A stretch of DNA of 50,638 bases from Mesorhizobium muleiense (GCF_900099905.1 NZ_FNEE01000034.1:1-50638); one strand, 5' to 3'. Shown: positions 24,375-33,007, counted from the stretch's first letter. Notes: generated by a model from the letters alone, not told the origin. Made by a program: numbers and translations.

Positions 24375-25226
24375 ATGAAGAAACTTGGCATTCTGGCCGG
24401 CGTGGCCGGTGTTGCACTGACCGCAATTCTGGCCGCTTCGACCGCGGGGTCGGCCGACGACAGCAAGCTCGAAGAGCTCAAGGCACAGGGCTTCGCCCGT
24501 GTCGCCATCGCCAACGAGCCGCCCTATACGGCGGTTGCGGCCGACGGCAAGGTTTCGGGTGCGGCACCCGATGTGGCCCGTGAAATCTTCAAGCGTCTTG
24601 GTGTCAACGACATCGTCGCCTCGATCTCGGAATATGGCGCGATGATCCCCGGCCTGCAGGCCGGCCGTTTCGACGTCGTCACCGCCGGCCTGTTCATGAA
24701 ACCGGAGCGCTGCGCGGCGGTCGCTTATTCGGAGCCGGTGCTGTGCGACGCCGAGGCAATGCTGGTCAAGAAGGGCAACCCGAAGGGCTTCAAGAGCTAT
24801 GAGGATGTCGCCAAGGATGCCACCGCAACGATCGGGGCGCCGGGCGGCGGCACCGAGGAGAAGCTGGCGCTCACTGCCGGCGTGCCGCGTGACCGCGTCA
24901 TCGTCGTGCCGGATGGCCAGAGCGGCCTGAAGATGCTGCAGGACGGCCGCATCGACGCCTATTCCCTGCCGGTGCTGTCGATCAACGATCTGGTCAAGAA
25001 GGCCAACGATCCGAACCTCGAAGTCGTCGCCCCGGTGGTCGGCGCGCCGGTCTATTGCGACGGCGCGGCGTTCAAGAAGGGCGATGAGGCGCTGCGCGAC
25101 GCCTATGACGTCGAATTGGCCAAGCTGAAGGAGTCCGGCGAATTCGCCAAGATCATCGAGCCCTACGGTTTTTCGGCCGCGGCGGCGATGTCGACGAGCC
25201 GCGACAAGCTCTGCTCGGCAAAATAG
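24375..25226 (+). CDS. ehuB: Ectoine/hydroxyectoine-binding periplasmic protein
   Basis: The 283-residue family 3 solute-binding protein has a signal peptide (residues 1-29, ending 'AASTAGSA'). The mature protein starts 'DDSKLEELKAQGFARVAIANEPPYTA'. The ligand-site segments 'GAAPDVAREIFKRLG', 'GRFDVVTAGLFMKPERC' and 'GGGTEEKLAL' match EhuB of Sinorhizobium meliloti, which binds ectoines through an aromatic cage. AAGGAG nine bases upstream fixes the ATG at 24375. A strong hairpin follows the gene, as often seen where a binding protein needs more expression than the permeases. Confidence 0.92.
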   Translation: MKKLGILAGVAGVALTAILAASTAGSADDSKLEELKAQGFARVAIANEPPYTAVAADGKVSGAAPDVAREIFKRLGVNDIVASISEYGAMIPGLQAGRFDVVTAGLFMKPERCAAVAYSEPVLCDAEAMLVKKGNPKGFKSYEDVAKDATATIGAPGGGTEEKLALTAGVPRDRVIVVPDGQSGLKMLQDGRIDAYSLPVLSINDLVKKANDPNLEVVAPVVGAPVYCDGAAFKKGDEALRDAYDVELAKLKESGEFAKIIEPYGFSAAAAMSTSRDKLCSAK

Positions 25227-25236
25227 GCGCCTTTTT

Positions 25237-25262
25237 CCTTCTCCCCGTTCACGGGGAGAAGG
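25237..25262 (+). terminator. Hairpin after ehuB, likely attenuator or message stabiliser
   Basis: CCTTCTCCCCG (25237-25247) pairs perfectly with CGGGGAGAAGG (25252-25262) around a TTCA loop, ten bases after the ehuB stop. It is part of type B repeat copy 3, so the repeat supplies the hairpin. Confidence 0.55.
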
Positions 25263-25365
25263 TGTCACGAAGTGACGGATGAGGGGCAGCGCCAGTTCTG
25301 CCAAATTGGCTCTGCCCCTCATCTGCCTGCCGGCATCTTCTCCCCGTGAACAGGGAGAAGATGCC
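25237..25365. repeat. Dispersed palindromic repeat type B, copy 3
   Basis: Besides the hairpin at 25237-25262 a second one pairs GGCATCTTCTCCC (25332-25344) with GGGAGAAGATGCC (25353-25365). The element occupies the 176-bp gap between ehuB and ehuC inside the operon. The ORF reading through it is not a gene. Confidence 0.7.
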
Positions 25366-25402
25366 AAGACTATAACTGTAAAACGCTGGAAATTCGAACT
25401 TC

Positions 25403-26062
25403 ATGACCCAATGGTCCGGCTATTTCGGCCTGATATTGCAGGGAGCGCTTGTTACCATCGAGCTGACGCTGATGGGGTCGGTGCTTGCCCTGATCATGGC
25501 CTTTCTCGCCGGGTTGGGGCGGCTGTCGCGTTTTTTCGCCATTCGGGCGCTGGCCACCGCCTATATCGAATTCTTCCGCGGCACCTCGATCTTCGTGCAG
25601 CTGTTCTGGGCCTATTTCGTGCTGCCGTTCGTCGGCATTTCGCTGACGCCGCTGCAGGCCGGCGTGCTGGCGCTTGGCCTCAATGTCGGCGCCTATGGCG
25701 CGGAGGTGGTGCGCGGCGCCATCCAGTCGATCGGCCGCGAACAGTACGAGGCCTGCATCGCGGTCAATCTCGGCCGCTGGCAAGCCATGCGCCATGTCAT
25801 CCTGCCGCAGGCGCTGCTGGTCATGCTGCCGACCTTCGGCAACAACGCCATCGAATTGCTCAAGGCCACCGCCGTCGTTTCGCTGATCTCGCTCACCGAC
25901 CTGACCTTCCAGGCGCAGGTGGTGCGCTCGCAGACCGGGAACACGCTGGTGCCGTTCACCACCATTCTCGTCATCTATTTCACCCTTGCGCTGATTATTT
26001 CCTGGGGTGTGCGTTCGCTGGAACGCCGCATGGCCCGCGGCCTCGACGGGGTGCGCGTCTGA
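25403..26062 (+). CDS. ehuC: Ectoine/hydroxyectoine ABC transporter permease
   Basis: The 219-residue polar-amino-acid-type permease starts 'MTQWSGYFGLILQGALVTIELTL'. It has the family segment 'YIEFFRGTSIFVQLFWAYFVLP' and the coupling loop 'EVVRGAIQSIGREQYEACIAVNLGRWQAM'. About five membrane helices are visible. It pairs with EhuD to form the channel. The stop lies 16 bp before the ehuD start. No strong ribosome-binding site is visible upstream of the ATG. Confidence 0.92.
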   Translation: MTQWSGYFGLILQGALVTIELTLMGSVLALIMAFLAGLGRLSRFFAIRALATAYIEFFRGTSIFVQLFWAYFVLPFVGISLTPLQAGVLALGLNVGAYGAEVVRGAIQSIGREQYEACIAVNLGRWQAMRHVILPQALLVMLPTFGNNAIELLKATAVVSLISLTDLTFQAQVVRSQTGNTLVPFTTILVIYFTLALIISWGVRSLERRMARGLDGVRV

Positions 26063-26078
26063 TGGATCGGGCCTCGTA

Positions 26079-26738
26079 ATGGAGTGGGATTGGAATTTCG
26101 TCTGGGAGATCATGCCGACCCTGATCGAGGGCGTGAAGATCACCATCCTGGCGACGCTGCTCGGCTCGGTCCTGGCCGCGATCGTGGGGTTGGCCATCGC
26201 GCTGGCGCGGCGCTCGCCGAACAAGGGCTTGTCGCGCAGCGTCGGCTTCCTCGCCGAGTTCATCCGCGGCACGCCGCTTTTGGTGCAGCTGTATTTCATC
26301 TTCTACGTGCTGCCGGACATCGGTATCCTGCTGCCGCCGCTGGTGGCGGGCGTCATCGGCCTCGGGCTGCATTACGGCACCTACACGGCCGAGGTCTATC
26401 GCGCCGGCATCGACAATGTGCCGCGCGGTCAGTGGGAAGCCGCCAAGGCCTGCAATCTCAACGCCAGGCAGACCTGGACCCACATCATCATGCCGCAGGC
26501 TATCCCGCCGATGATCCCGGCGCTTGCCAACTACTTCATCGCCATGTTCAAGGAGACGCCGCTGCTGTCGGCGATCACCGTGCTGGAACTGATGAACCAG
26601 GCCAAGAGCGTCGCCAACACCTACTACCGCTATGTCGAGCCGATGACCTTGGTCGGTGCGTTCTTCCTCGTCATCAGCCTGTTCTCGGTCGTGCTGCTGC
26701 GCTGGCTGGAACGTCGCTACGGACGCATTGAAAAATGA
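26079..26738 (+). CDS. ehuD: Ectoine/hydroxyectoine ABC transporter permease
   Basis: The 219-residue permease starts 'MEWDWNFVWEIMPTLIEGVKITILA'. It has 'LAEFIRGTPLLVQLYFIFYVLPDIG' and the coupling loop 'EVYRAGIDNVPRGQWEAAKACNLN'. It is the partner of EhuC. An in-frame extension back to 26007 overlaps ehuC and lacks a ribosome-binding site. The next gene, eutA, starts 34 bp after the stop. Confidence 0.92.
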   Translation: MEWDWNFVWEIMPTLIEGVKITILATLLGSVLAAIVGLAIALARRSPNKGLSRSVGFLAEFIRGTPLLVQLYFIFYVLPDIGILLPPLVAGVIGLGLHYGTYTAEVYRAGIDNVPRGQWEAAKACNLNARQTWTHIIMPQAIPPMIPALANYFIAMFKETPLLSAITVLELMNQAKSVANTYYRYVEPMTLVGAFFLVISLFSVVLLRWLERRYGRIEK

Positions 26739-26772
26739 CAGTTCCTTCGACCAAACCGTTGGCAAGGAGCGC

Positions 26773-27552
26773 ATGGTGACCGCTCCAGTCGACATCCGCT
26801 TGCACTCGACACGGCCGGCGCTCGACGCGCGTCCGCTGGAAAAGCGCGTCGGCCTGATCATCCTTGCCACCGACCATACGACCGAACCGGATTTTCGTCG
26901 CATGGTGGCAAGCGACCGGATCGGCGTCTATGTCGCGCGCATCCCCTATGCCAATCCGACGACGCCGGACAATTTGCGCAAGATGCAGCCGTCGCTGACG
27001 GCGGGCGCCGCGCTCATCCTGCCCGATGAGCCGCTCGACGCGGTCTGCTATTCCTGCACCTCGGCCTCGGTCGTCATCGGCGATGCCGAGATCGAGGCGG
27101 CGGTGCAGGCGGCCAAGCCCGGCGTACCCGTGGTTACGCCGCCGATGGCAGGGCTGCGCGGCTTGAAAGCGCTGGGCGCCAGGACGATCAGTATTCTTAC
27201 TCCCTACACGGTCGAGACCAGCCGGCCGATGGCCGCCTATTTCGCGGCGCACGGGTTCGAGATCGCCAGCTTCACCTGTCTCGGCCTCGACGACGACCGC
27301 GAGATGGCGCGGATTGCACCGGCCACGCTGGTCGATCTGGCAGCCAATACGACCGACGCGCAAGCGGACGCACTGTTCGTCTCCTGCACGGCGCTGCGGG
27401 CAGCACTTGCCGTCGTCGGCATGGAAGAGGCGATCGGCCGTCCGGTCGTGACCAGCAACCAGGCAACCGCCTGGAACTGCCTGCGGCTTTGCGGCGACGA
27501 CGAGCCGCGCGCCGAATTCGGCCGTCTGATGACGCTGCCTTTGGGACAATGA
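26773..27552 (+). CDS. eutA: Ectoine utilisation protein EutA (Asp/Glu racemase superfamily)
   Basis: The 259-residue protein is related to maleate cis-trans isomerases and Asp/Glu racemases, with the two active-site Cys motifs 'VCYSCTSASVVIG' (about 95) and 'LFVSCTALRAA' (about 205). With EutB and EutC it is needed to turn 5-hydroxyectoine into ectoine, and EutA is thought to handle stereochemistry at the hydroxyl-bearing carbon. AGGAG precedes the start; either ATG 26773 or the adjacent GTG 26776 is used. The eutB gene starts four bases after the stop. Confidence 0.9.
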   Translation: MVTAPVDIRLHSTRPALDARPLEKRVGLIILATDHTTEPDFRRMVASDRIGVYVARIPYANPTTPDNLRKMQPSLTAGAALILPDEPLDAVCYSCTSASVVIGDAEIEAAVQAAKPGVPVVTPPMAGLRGLKALGARTISILTPYTVETSRPMAAYFAAHGFEIASFTCLGLDDDREMARIAPATLVDLAANTTDAQADALFVSCTALRAALAVVGMEEAIGRPVVTSNQATAWNCLRLCGDDEPRAEFGRLMTLPLGQ

Positions 27553-27556
27553 GGCC

Positions 27557-28549
27557 ATGACACCTGCGCCCATCACCCTCGCCGATATCCAGTCAGCCCG
27601 CGAGCGCGTCGCAGGCAAGGTCGAGCGCACGCCGACCGTGCTTTCCCCGAGTCTTTCCGGGCACTTGGGCGCGCCTGTTTATCTCAAGCTCGAACATCGG
27701 CAGACCACCGGCAGCTTCAAGCTGCGTGGCGCCTCGAACGCCATCGCGTCGCTGAACGCCGAGGAGAAGGCGCGCGGCGTGGTCGCCGCCTCGACCGGCA
27801 ATCACGGCCGGGCGCTGGCTCATGCGGCAAAGCTCGAAGGCATGCGCGCGACGATCTGCATGTCGCGACTGGTGCCGCAGAACAAGCTCGACGAAATCCG
27901 CCGGCTCGGTGCCGAGATCCGCATCGTCGGCAACAGCCAGGACGATGCGCAGCAGGAGGTCGACCGGCTGGTCGCGGAAGACGGTCTGATCATGCTGCCG
28001 CCCTTCGACCATCCTGATATCATCGCCGGGCAAGGCACGCTCGGGCTGGAAATCATCGAGCAGGTTGCGGACGCCGCCCTGGTGCTGGTGCCGCTGTCCG
28101 GCGGCGGGCTGGCGGCGGGTGTCGCCGCTGCCGTGAAGGGCGTCAGCCCCGGCACGAAGGTCATCGGCGTTTCGATGACGCGGGGTGCGGCGATGAAGGC
28201 AAGCCTCGATGCCGGACATCCGGTTCTGGTCGAGGAACTGCCGACGCTGGCGGATTCGCTCGGCGGCGGTGTCGGCCTCGACAACCGGCTGACCTTCTCG
28301 ATGTGCCGCGACCTGCTCGACGATGTTATCCTGCTCAGCGAGGACGAGATCGCCGCCGGCATCCGCCACGCCTATGAACAGGAGCGCGAGATCGTCGAAG
28401 GCGCCGGCGCGGTTTGCATCGCCGCCGTGCTTGCCGGCAAGGCCAGGGCGAGCGGCCCCACTGTGCTCGTTCTGTCGGGCCGCAACATCGACATGACGCT
28501 GCACAGGAAAGTCGTTTGTGGCGAAGCAATTGAGGAGAGCGCCGCATGA
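27557..28549 (+). CDS. eutB: Hydroxyectoine utilisation dehydratase EutB
   Basis: The 330-residue fold type II PLP enzyme resembles threonine dehydratase. The Schiff-base Lys is Lys55 in 'TTGSFKLRGASNA', the phosphate-binding loop is 'VPLSGGGLAAGV', and 'STGNHGRALA' holds the cofactor ring. In the hydroxyectoine pathway EutB is proposed to dehydrate the hydroxylated intermediate, followed by reduction by EutC. It overlaps eutC by ATGA, showing tight coupling. Confidence 0.92.
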   Translation: MTPAPITLADIQSARERVAGKVERTPTVLSPSLSGHLGAPVYLKLEHRQTTGSFKLRGASNAIASLNAEEKARGVVAASTGNHGRALAHAAKLEGMRATICMSRLVPQNKLDEIRRLGAEIRIVGNSQDDAQQEVDRLVAEDGLIMLPPFDHPDIIAGQGTLGLEIIEQVADAALVLVPLSGGGLAAGVAAAVKGVSPGTKVIGVSMTRGAAMKASLDAGHPVLVEELPTLADSLGGGVGLDNRLTFSMCRDLLDDVILLSEDEIAAGIRHAYEQEREIVEGAGAVCIAAVLAGKARASGPTVLVLSGRNIDMTLHRKVVCGEAIEESAA

Positions 28550-29538
28550 GCCGGATGACGATACTGACCGAAGCCGAATTGCGCGCGATCGTGAAGCTCG
28601 ATCTCGATGCCGTCGCCTGCGTCGAAAATGCGTTCCGCGCGCTTGCCACCTTGCCGGTGGCGATGCCGCCGATCCTGCGGCTCGACATTCCCGAGCATCG
28701 CGGCGAGGTCGACGTCAAGACCGCCTACGTGCCTGGCATCGACGGTTTTGCCATCAAGATCAGTCCCGGCTTCTTCGACAATCCGAAGCTCGGCCTGCCC
28801 AGCGTCAACGGCATGATGGTGCTGCTGTCGTCAAAAACCGGGCTGGTCGAGGCGCTGCTGCTCGACAATGGTTATTTGACCGATGTCCGCACGGCGGCGG
28901 CCGGTGCGGTCGCAGCGAAACATCTTTCGCGAGCCGACGCTTCGATCGCCGCGATCTTCGGCGCCGGCGTCCAGGCTGGACTGCAGCTCGAGGCGCTTAT
29001 GCTGGTGCGGCCGATCGCCGAGGCCCGGATCTGGGCCAGGGATCCCGCCAAGGCCGAAGCCGCGGCGGATGCATTGCGTGAAAGACTGGGCATCGTCGTG
29101 CGCGCCGAGCCCGACGCGGCCACGGCGGCGGCCGGCGCCGACATCATCGTCACCACGACGCCGTCGACCGAACCGCTGATCAAGGCCGGCTTCGTCTCCG
29201 CCGGCCAGCACATCACCGCGATGGGCTCGGACGCCGAGCACAAGAACGAGATCGCGCCGGCGATCCTGCGCATGGCCGATCTCTACGTCGCCGACAGCGC
29301 GAAACAGACGCGGCTGCTTGGCGAATTGCATCATGCCATCGCGACGGGGGTGATGGCAGCCGAAGCCGAGATCACAGAGCTCGGCCAGATCATCGCCGGC
29401 GATAGACATGGCCGCCGTTCGGACAGCGACATCACCATTGCCGACCTCACCGGCACCGGCGTGCAGGACACTGCGATCGCCACGCTCGCCCGCGACCGTG
29501 CCCAGGCGGCCAACACCGGGACGATTTTCGAAAGCTGA
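28546..29538 (+). CDS. eutC: Ectoine utilisation protein EutC (ornithine cyclodeaminase family)
   Basis: The 330-residue protein has the ornithine cyclodeaminase/mu-crystallin fold: 'TAYVPGIDGFAIKISPGFFDNP', the NAD-binding region 'AAIFGAGVQAGLQLEALMLV', and 'DIIVTTTPSTEPLI'. Members are NAD(P)-dependent imine reductases or cyclodeaminases. EutC is proposed to reduce the intermediate formed by EutB so that ectoine results. The ATG overlaps the eutB stop, and doeA follows 38 bp downstream. Confidence 0.92.
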   Translation: MSRMTILTEAELRAIVKLDLDAVACVENAFRALATLPVAMPPILRLDIPEHRGEVDVKTAYVPGIDGFAIKISPGFFDNPKLGLPSVNGMMVLLSSKTGLVEALLLDNGYLTDVRTAAAGAVAAKHLSRADASIAAIFGAGVQAGLQLEALMLVRPIAEARIWARDPAKAEAAADALRERLGIVVRAEPDAATAAAGADIIVTTTPSTEPLIKAGFVSAGQHITAMGSDAEHKNEIAPAILRMADLYVADSAKQTRLLGELHHAIATGVMAAEAEITELGQIIAGDRHGRRSDSDITIADLTGTGVQDTAIATLARDRAQAANTGTIFES

Positions 29539-29576
29539 TACCGGCCGCAAGGCCCAACAAACGAGGACCAAGAGCA

Positions 29577-30767
29577 ATGCAGCCCAATCTAAAATTCTCG
29601 CGCGGCGAATATGAGGATCGCCTCGCCAAGACCCGGAAGGCCATGGCAGCAAAGGGCGTCGATCTGCTTGTTGTCAGCGATCCGTCCAACATGGCCTGGC
29701 TGACCGGCTATGACGGCTGGTCGTTCTACGTGCACCAGGCCGTCATCGTGCCGCCGTCGGGCGAACCGGTGTGGTACGGGCGCGGCCAGGACGCCAACGG
29801 CGCCAAGCGCACCGCCTATCTCGCGCACGACAACATCGTTGGCTATGCCGACCATTATGTGCAGTCGACCGAACGCCACCCGATGGATTTTCTGTCGCAG
29901 GTGCTGGCCGATCGCGGCTGGGGCAAGCTCAGCATCGGCGTCGAGATGGACAATTACTGGTTCTCGGCCGCTGCCTTCGCATCGCTGCAGAAACACCTGC
30001 CCAATGCCCGCTTCGTCGACGCCACAGCACTCGTCAACTGGCAGCGCGCGGTGAAGAGCCCGACCGAAATCGACTATATGCGCAAGGCCGCCCGCATCGT
30101 CGAAGCGATGCACCAGCGCATCGTCGACAAGATCGAAGTCGGGATGCGCAAATGCGATCTGGTCGCCGAGATCTATGATGCCGGCACCCGCGGCGTCGAC
30201 GGGCCAGAGGGAAAGATTGGCGGCGACTACCCGGCGATCGTGCCGCTGCTGCCGTCGGGCGCCGATGCGTCGGCGCCGCATCTGACCTGGGACGACCGGC
30301 CGATGAAATCGGGCGAGGGCACCTTCTTCGAGATCGCCGGCTGCTATAACCGTTACCATTGTCCGCTTTCGCGGACTGTGTTCCTCGGTAAACCCACGCA
30401 GGAATTCCTCGATGCCGAAAAGGCGACGCTGGAAGGCATGGAGGCCGGGCTTGCGGCGGCAAAGCCCGGCAATACCTGCGAGGACATCGCCAACGCCTTC
30501 TTCGCGGTGCTGAAGAGATACGGTATCGTCAAGGACAACCGCACCGGCTATCCGATCGGGCTTTCCTATCCGCCGGATTGGGGCGAGCGCACGATGAGCC
30601 TGCGCCCCGGCGACCGCACCGAGCTGAAGCCCGGCATGACCTTCCATTTCATGACCGGCCTGTGGCTGGAGACGATGGGGCTCGAGATCACCGAATCCAT
30701 CCTGATCACCGAGACCGGCGTCGAGTGCCTGGCCAATGTGCCGCGCAAGCTGGTGGTGAAGAATTGA
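29577..30767 (+). CDS. doeA: Ectoine hydrolase (M24-fold)
   Basis: The 396-residue creatinase/aminopeptidase-P-fold protein opens the ectoine ring, giving N-alpha-acetyl-L-2,4-diaminobutyrate. The N-terminal creatinase-like domain starts 'MQPNLKFSRGEYEDRLAKTRKAMAAKGVDLLVVSDPSNMAWLTGYD' in spirit (residues 1-46, key part 'NMAWLTGYDGWSFY'). The pita-bread domain has 'KSPTEIDYMRKAARI' and 'AGCYNRYHCPLSRTV'. The metal ligands of true aminopeptidases are largely absent, as expected for DoeA/creatinase types. It is also called EutD. doeB follows 5 bp after the stop. Confidence 0.93.
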   Translation: MQPNLKFSRGEYEDRLAKTRKAMAAKGVDLLVVSDPSNMAWLTGYDGWSFYVHQAVIVPPSGEPVWYGRGQDANGAKRTAYLAHDNIVGYADHYVQSTERHPMDFLSQVLADRGWGKLSIGVEMDNYWFSAAAFASLQKHLPNARFVDATALVNWQRAVKSPTEIDYMRKAARIVEAMHQRIVDKIEVGMRKCDLVAEIYDAGTRGVDGPEGKIGGDYPAIVPLLPSGADASAPHLTWDDRPMKSGEGTFFEIAGCYNRYHCPLSRTVFLGKPTQEFLDAEKATLEGMEAGLAAAKPGNTCEDIANAFFAVLKRYGIVKDNRTGYPIGLSYPPDWGERTMSLRPGDRTELKPGMTFHFMTGLWLETMGLEITESILITETGVECLANVPRKLVVKN

Positions 30768-30772
30768 GCCCG

Positions 30773-31774
30773 ATGTCCAGCCTTCGCCCGTCGCCAATCA
30801 CGCCGACCGTCGATTTCGACCGCGACGGCGTGCAGCACGGCTTCCTGCGGCTGCCGTACAGCCGCGACGATTCGGCCTGGGGATCGGTGATGATCCCGAT
30901 CTGCGTGATCCGCAACGGCAGCGGGCCGAGCGCATTGCTCACCGGCGGCAATCATGGCGACGAATATGAGGGGCCGCTGGCGCTCTACGATCTCGCCCGC
31001 ACGCTCGATCTCAAGCAAGTCAGCGGCACGGTCATCATCGTGCCGGCAATGAACTATCCGGCGTTCCGCGCCGGCACCCGCACCTCGCCGATCGACAAGG
31101 GCAATCTGAACCGCAGCTTTCCCGGCCGGCCCGACGGCACGGTGACCGAGAAGATCGCCGATTATTTTCAACGTGAGTTGCTCCCCCGTGCAGACATCGC
31201 GCTCGACTTCCACTCCGGCGGCAAGACGCTCGACTTCGTGCCGTTCTGCGCCGCCCATATCCGGCCCGACAAGGAGTTGGAGGCGAAGGGCTTCGCCGCG
31301 GTGGAGGCGTTCTCGGCGCCGTGGTCGATGAAGATGCTGGAGATCGATGCGGTCGGCATGTTCGACACTGCCGCCGAAGAGATGGGCAAGCTGTTCATCA
31401 CCACCGAGCTTGGCGGCGGTGGGACTTCGCGCGCGGAAACGGTGCGGATCGCCCGTCGCGGCGTGCTCAATGTGCTGCGCCATGCCGGCATCGTCGCCGG
31501 TGCGGTCGAGATGCAGCCGACCCGCTGGCTGGACATGCCTTCGGGCGATTGCTTCTCGTTCGCCGAGGACGACGGGATGATCGAAACGATGATCGATCTC
31601 GGCGAGCCTGTCGAACAGGGCCAGGTCCTGGCGCGCATCCACTCCATTGGCCGCACCGGTGCCGCACCTCAGGAGATCAGGGCAAGGATGTCGGGTCTAC
31701 TGGCTGCCCGCCATTTCCCCGGACTGGTCAAGGCGGGCGACTGCACCGCCGTGGTCGCCGTGCTGGTCGATTGA
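30773..31774 (+). CDS. doeB: N-alpha-acetyl-diaminobutyrate deacetylase
   Basis: The 333-residue zinc enzyme of the succinylglutamate desuccinylase/aspartoacylase family has metal-binding 'LLTGGNHGDEYEGPLAL' (His and Glu, about 60-75), 'NLNRSFPG', and the third ligand in 'IALDFHSGGKTLDF' (His). It removes the acetyl group left by DoeA to yield L-2,4-diaminobutyrate. It is also called EutE. It is the last gene of the rightward arm and converges with the phytochelatin-synthase-family gene 32 bp away. ATG 30773 is preferred to a TTG nine bases upstream. Confidence 0.93.
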   Translation: MSSLRPSPITPTVDFDRDGVQHGFLRLPYSRDDSAWGSVMIPICVIRNGSGPSALLTGGNHGDEYEGPLALYDLARTLDLKQVSGTVIIVPAMNYPAFRAGTRTSPIDKGNLNRSFPGRPDGTVTEKIADYFQRELLPRADIALDFHSGGKTLDFVPFCAAHIRPDKELEAKGFAAVEAFSAPWSMKMLEIDAVGMFDTAAEEMGKLFITTELGGGGTSRAETVRIARRGVLNVLRHAGIVAGAVEMQPTRWLDMPSGDCFSFAEDDGMIETMIDLGEPVEQGQVLARIHSIGRTGAAPQEIRARMSGLLAARHFPGLVKAGDCTAVVAVLVD

Positions 31775-31806
31775 AGGCAAGGCAATCGAAACTGCTTGCG
31801 ACAATG

Positions 31807-32475
31807 CTACTCGATCAGCAGCAAGCCGCGTTTCTTGTCGCCATCGCTATCGATTGTGTCCATGGCTGAGAACAGGCGCTCACGCTCGACCAGCCAAGGC
31901 TTGTAGTCCTCGTTTACATCGAGGACGAAGACCATGTCCTCGGCCTCCAGATATCCTCCGACCGGGGAAAAATGGCCAGCACCGGCGCCGAAAATCTTCT
32001 CGCGGGTGAAGTTGACGATGTAACGGCGGTCGGGATCGTTGGCGCGCTTCATGTGCTCGCGAAACGCATCGGCGCTCAGATTCCGAAGCACCGAAACCTT
32101 CCGCTTGGTGTTCGTTCGAGCGACCTCGGCAAGCTCGTCCAGCGTGAGGCCAATGACGCAAAAACCGGTCCAGCACATTCCCGTTCCCGCGAGGACTTCG
32201 GCTTCGGTTGTCTCCTCCTCGCCGATGGAGCGGAATGTGTTTGCGACACTTGCCGGGCCGCACCTTGATCCGTTTGATTGCCATGTGACGTCGGCATTGA
32301 AGGTGGCAGCCACGGGCAGCTTCCAGCCGCTGTCGATCAATTCAGGGGTGCGGGTAACCGACGACGGGATTGCGTCTTGCGAAACTCTGGACTGGCCGGC
32401 AATCAAAAGTGCGGCGCCGCCCAGCACGCCGACGACGGCGATCACAATCACACCGAAAGCGAGACGGCGCTTCAT
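31807..32475 (-). CDS. Phytochelatin synthase family protein
   Basis: The 222-residue protein has the papain-like catalytic triad of the family: Cys72 in 'NGSRCGPASVANTFRSIG', His168 in 'GAGHFSPVGGY' and Asp186 in 'VFVLDVNEDYKPWLV'. An N-terminal hydrophobic helix (residues 6-27) indicates membrane anchoring or export. Bacterial members lack the C-terminal domain of plant enzymes and mainly cleave glutathione or gamma-Glu-Cys peptides rather than polymerising them. The gene stands alone. The upstream 300 bp shows no gene. Confidence 0.9.
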   Translation of the reverse strand: MKRRLAFGVIVIAVVGVLGGAALLIAGQSRVSQDAIPSSVTRTPELIDSGWKLPVAATFNADVTWQSNGSRCGPASVANTFRSIGEEETTEAEVLAGTGMCWTGFCVIGLTLDELAEVARTNTKRKVSVLRNLSADAFREHMKRANDPDRRYIVNFTREKIFGAGAGHFSPVGGYLEAEDMVFVLDVNEDYKPWLVERERLFSAMDTIDSDGDKKRGLLLIE

Positions 32476-32783
32476 TGCTGAATCTCGGAGCAGGCAGCAA
32501 CGGGAGAATGAACAAAAGGCACCGCAACGTCAATCGGCGCCGCACCCGGCCAGTCGCAATCTGGTCCTGCAGCAACCGTAACCGGCCGCTTACCAAGCCG
32601 GCTGCCGCCGCTCATCGCCGTGAGCGCTGGGTCTGGGAGAGTATGGATCGGGCAGGGAACTTCGCCGGTGAAAGAGCGGGGTCGTTTCGTTAGCGCCAAT
32701 AGCTGCTGCGCCTGCAAACCTCAGGCTTCCAGAGACGACCCAAATTACGACTTGCTCGGCGTAGGCGTCGCTAAAGGCGAAAC
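32476..32783. other. Intergenic, nothing recognised
   Basis: The 308 bp between the phytochelatin-synthase-family start and the 24-residue gene contains only short frames without ribosome-binding sites. No repeat of the A or B type is present. Confidence 0.5.
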
Positions 32784-32858
32784 CTAACGAAGCCCAAGGA
32801 AGCTGAGTATCGCAATTACGATAACGACGGCCCCGACCAGCCAGATGATATTGTTCAT
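32784..32858 (-). CDS. 24-residue single-helix membrane protein
   Basis: An ATG at 32858 with an excellent AGGAG site seven bases upstream opens a frame coding MNNIIWLVGAVVVIVIAILS followed by FLGLR and a TAG stop. It is one hydrophobic helix with a short basic end, which is the form of small inner-membrane stress proteins. An exact EcfG-type promoter lies about 57-80 bases upstream of the start codon. I recall similar 'LSFLGLR'-ended peptides in rhizobia, but the function is unknown. Confidence 0.75.
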   Translation of the reverse strand: MNNIIWLVGAVVIVIAILSFLGLR

Positions 32859-32914
32859 GACAGCTCTCCTTCTCTTTGCCGCGAGCCTTGTGGCAGCTCG
32901 CGATAATTATGGCG

Positions 32915-32939
32915 AACGCCCTCACGGCATTCTCGTTCC
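32915..32939 (-). promoter_or_regulatory. EcfG-type general stress promoter, exact match
   Basis: Minus strand GGAAC (32939-32935), 16-bp spacer, CGTT (32918-32915). It points at the 24-residue membrane protein gene with a leader of about 50 bases. Confidence 0.75.
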
Positions 32940-32979
32940 AAAACTGAGCCTTAAGCCGCCAATTACTCTTTGGACTGGA

Positions 32980-33007
32980 GGCCCGCGCCTCTGGAGGAGC
33001 GCGGGCC
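32980..33007. terminator. G+C-rich hairpin GGCCCGCG...CGCGGGCC
   Basis: Eight outer bases pair perfectly, with CTC/GAG pairs inside. It is nearly the same hairpin as at 39129-39160. No gene on either strand ends close by, so it may terminate an unseen transcript or insulate the stress promoter. Confidence 0.4.
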
